In this document: positions 62,573-64,000 of the stretch, piece after piece
Layout of the letters: each line of letters opens with the position of its first letter
Position numbering within the stretch: position 1 is the first letter of the stretch
Source of the DNA: Hyphomicrobium album
GTDB taxonomy: Bacteria; Pseudomonadota; Alphaproteobacteria; Rhizobiales; Hyphomicrobiaceae
NCBI RefSeq assembly: GCF_009708035.1
Contig: NZ_WMBQ01000001.1
Location: forward strand, 868,001 to 932,000
Length of the DNA: 64,000 bases
Reading direction: 5' to 3'
The notes under the pieces: model-generated
What the model was told of the DNA's origin: nothing
Seen by the model: the letters and a program-made list of their open reading frames with translations, nothing else
Databases searched by the model: none
Translations under genes and position numbers: made by a program

Positions 62573-63217
62573 ATGACCGAAGCGTTCCCATTCTACTCGC
62601 GGTCCGAGCTCGTCGCCGACGGCGTCGTGCACGTCCTCGGCATCGCCTTCGGCCTCGCCGGCCTCGCGGTGCTGCTCGCCCTGAGCCTCACCCACCTCGA
62701 CGCCGCATCCGCCACCGCCGTCCTCGTCTACGGCGCCGGGATGCTCGCCGTCTTCTGCTTCTCCGCCGCCTACAATCTGTCGCTGCGCAGCCGCTGGCGC
62801 TGGCTGCTGCGCCGGCTCGACCACGCCGCCATCTACGTGAAGATCGCCGCCACCTACACGCCCTTCGCCGCCTTGAAGCTCGGCGGCACGCCGGGCCTCT
62901 TGCTGCTCGCCGCCGTGTGGGGCATCGCCGCCTTCGGCGCCTCCGCGAAGCTGATCGCCCCGGCGCAGCTCGTGCGCACCAGCTACGTCCTCTATCTCGC
63001 GCAGGGCTGGGCCGGCGTGTTCGCCTTCGGCCCGATGGTCGAGGCGCTGTCGAGCACCGCGCTGTGGCTGCTGATCGCCGGCGGCGTGCTCTACACCGTC
63101 GGCGTGATCTTCCACCTGTGGCAGAAGCTGCCCTACAACAATGCCATCTGGCACGGCTGCGTGCTCACGGCATCAGGGCTGCACTTCGCTGCCGTGCTCG
63201 ACGCCGTGCTCATTTAA
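62573..63217 (+). CDS. Hemolysin III family membrane protein, second copy
   Basis: The product is 214 residues. The family signature appears in LVADGVVHVLGIAFGLAGLA, FCFSAAYNLSLRSRWRWLLR and LDHAAIYVKIAATYTPFA, with the last His in GLHFAAVLDAVL. Alignment by eye with the 59013 copy (AFPFYSRSELVADG against AFPTYTEAEEFADT) supports the ATG at 62573. The terminator of cspA ends 4 bp before this ATG, so no ribosome-binding site of normal form is present. Translation must start leaderless or by another route. Confidence 0.88.
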   Translation: MTEAFPFYSRSELVADGVVHVLGIAFGLAGLAVLLALSLTHLDAASATAVLVYGAGMLAVFCFSAAYNLSLRSRWRWLLRRLDHAAIYVKIAATYTPFAALKLGGTPGLLLLAAVWGIAAFGASAKLIAPAQLVRTSYVLYLAQGWAGVFAFGPMVEALSSTALWLLIAGGVLYTVGVIFHLWQKLPYNNAIWHGCVLTASGLHFAAVLDAVLI

Positions 63218-63362
63218 GACCAAGCCCGCCCCCCCGCATTCCGTCGGCACAGCAAACCCACTACATTGGCAGCGCCCAGCCGATTATCAGAGCCAGCGAC
63301 GAATTAGCCGCTGCAAGTCCAACTAACAATTCATTTGCACAAAGCGATTCATGGGGGTCCTC

Positions 63363-64000
63363 ATGCCAGAGAAAACGAATTCATACCTATTTTCAAACGA
63401 CAGCCCCAATATTGGCTCCCACCTAGATAGACTTGGCTTTGGAGCAATAGCCGAGCGGCTCGCGGCAGCCATTGTGAATCAGGCAACCGATGGCGGCTTA
63501 GTGTTCGGGATAGAGGGTCCTTGGGGCAGCGGAAAGTCGAGTCTCATCGCCCGACTGGAACAAACTCTGAAATCGCGTGACGACCCTCCCGAAATTGTCA
63601 ATTTTTCTCCGTGGCTCATAAAGTCTCGCGACGCCCTACTCGACGCCCTCTTCGAGGACCTAAGCACAGCAATCCGACGAATTGCTACTGCAGCGGAGGA
63701 GAAAAATAACGCCAAAAAGAGCAAGTCCAAGAAAGCTGCCAAAGAGATCGCTGAGAAAGCTGATGCGTTGCTGGGCAGCTACGCTTCGAGCGTCGGTCGA
63801 CTGGCAAAATTAGCGAGGATCGCTGAACTTGTGGTACCTGGAGCTGCTTTGGCGGGCGCAACTTTGGAGGCGGGGTCCAGTTTCATGGAATCCTTCGGCA
63901 AGCCGAAGGAGATTGTTGCCCAGAAGGAGCGCACAGCGACTGCACTGCGAGAGCTCAACAAGCGCATAGTTGTTTTTATAGATGATCTCGACCGATTGGA
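63363..64000 (+). CDS. KAP-type P-loop NTPase, N-terminal part (cut by window edge)
   Basis: The frame from ATG 63363 (GGGGGT upstream; ATG 63351 also in frame) stays open to base 64000, about 212 residues so far. Walker A is IEGPWGSGKSSLIARL near residues 50-65, and Walker B is IVVFIDDLDRL at the right edge. A segment with hydrophobic stretches lies between, as KAP NTPases show, and a Lys-rich tract (KNNAKKSKSKKAAKE) precedes it. Base composition is richer in A+T than the flanking core genes. KAP proteins often occur in defence and mobile islands. Confidence 0.85.
   Translation, partial: MPEKTNSYLFSNDSPNIGSHLDRLGFGAIAERLAAAIVNQATDGGLVFGIEGPWGSGKSSLIARLEQTLKSRDDPPEIVNFSPWLIKSRDALLDALFEDLSTAIRRIATAAEEKNNAKKSKSKKAAKEIAEKADALLGSYASSVGRLAKLARIAELVVPGAALAGATLEAGSSFMESFGKPKEIVAQKERTATALRELNKRIVVFIDDLDRL

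Noticed and set aside
63218-63362. Possible att-type duplication of the hemolysin III end at the start of the KAP stretch
   Set aside because: The 3' ends of the two hemolysin III genes and the sequence after 63217 show no repeated tail like that at parC.
1-64000. Search for tRNA, rRNA, CRISPR arrays, transposases and integrases
   Set aside because: Reading both strands gave no cloverleaf-like sequence with a T-arm signature, no repeat-spacer pattern and no recombinase motif.

Overview
The window is high-GC DNA from an alphaproteobacterium. The gene content points to Hyphomicrobiales (Rhizobiales): a eukaryote-like glutamine synthetase II divergent from a DUF2735 gene, the aminotransferase-hom-glpX-recJ string, an HWE-family sensor kinase, class I PHA synthase and a rhizobial-type Bpt leucyltransferase. 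This assignment rests on gene families and order only. I found no rRNA, tRNA, CRISPR array, transposase or integrase.

Layout. 1-6.8 kb (minus strand): hrpB (cut by the window edge), recJ, a membrane protein, glpX, hom, a class I aminotransferase and a lipoprotein. 6.9-11.1 kb (plus): phaC, a VIT1-type transporter and a beta-lactamase-fold hydrolase, closely spaced. 11.2-15.0 kb: a secreted zincin with two PAN-like modules directly upstream of a Tat-exported tyrosinase, facing a DUF900-type hydrolase. 15.2-17.9 kb: a nitrogen block of glnII, DUF2735 and glutaminase. 17.9-27.3 kb: an SdsA1-like alkylsulfatase, a PAS-PAS-HWE kinase, an EF-hand protein, a VOC protein, an lpxD outside any lipid A cluster, an OmpA-like protein and metY. 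27.8-34.2 kb: an acyl-ACP-synthetase-like enzyme, rimK, bpt and an FMN/glutamate-synthase-like membrane protein. 34.3-41.1 kb: a regulator divergent from a Tat-exported sulfatase, an FkbM methyltransferase and a TonB-dependent receptor. 41.6-51.3 kb: small secreted proteins, a CBS / kinase-BON / YbaK group, a CHASE3-PAS-GGDEF cyclase, a GST, a CAP protein and a giant MscS-type channel.

51.5-56.5 kb is the most irregular part. It holds small orphan genes, a patatin, an uncharacterised protein, a one-gene chimera of a YafQ-type toxin with the C-terminal half of a DinJ/RelB-type antitoxin, and an AT-richer alpha/beta-hydrolase gene. That last gene sits between parC and a displaced second copy of the parC 3' end. 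The nine codons and stop of that copy encode the same peptide with only synonymous differences, which is the footprint of a small element integrated into the end of parC.

56.5-63.2 kb returns to core genes: parC, two hemolysin III paralogues, a phasin, glutamate dehydrogenase and cspA with a strong terminator. From about 63.2 kb composition shifts again and a KAP-type P-loop NTPase begins and runs off the right edge, possibly the start of another accessory island.

Working together: glnII, glutaminase, glutamate dehydrogenase and DUF2735 form a nitrogen-assimilation theme; phaC and the phasin a carbon-storage theme; alkylsulfatase, sulfatase and metY a sulfur theme; hom and the aminotransferase amino-acid biosynthesis.
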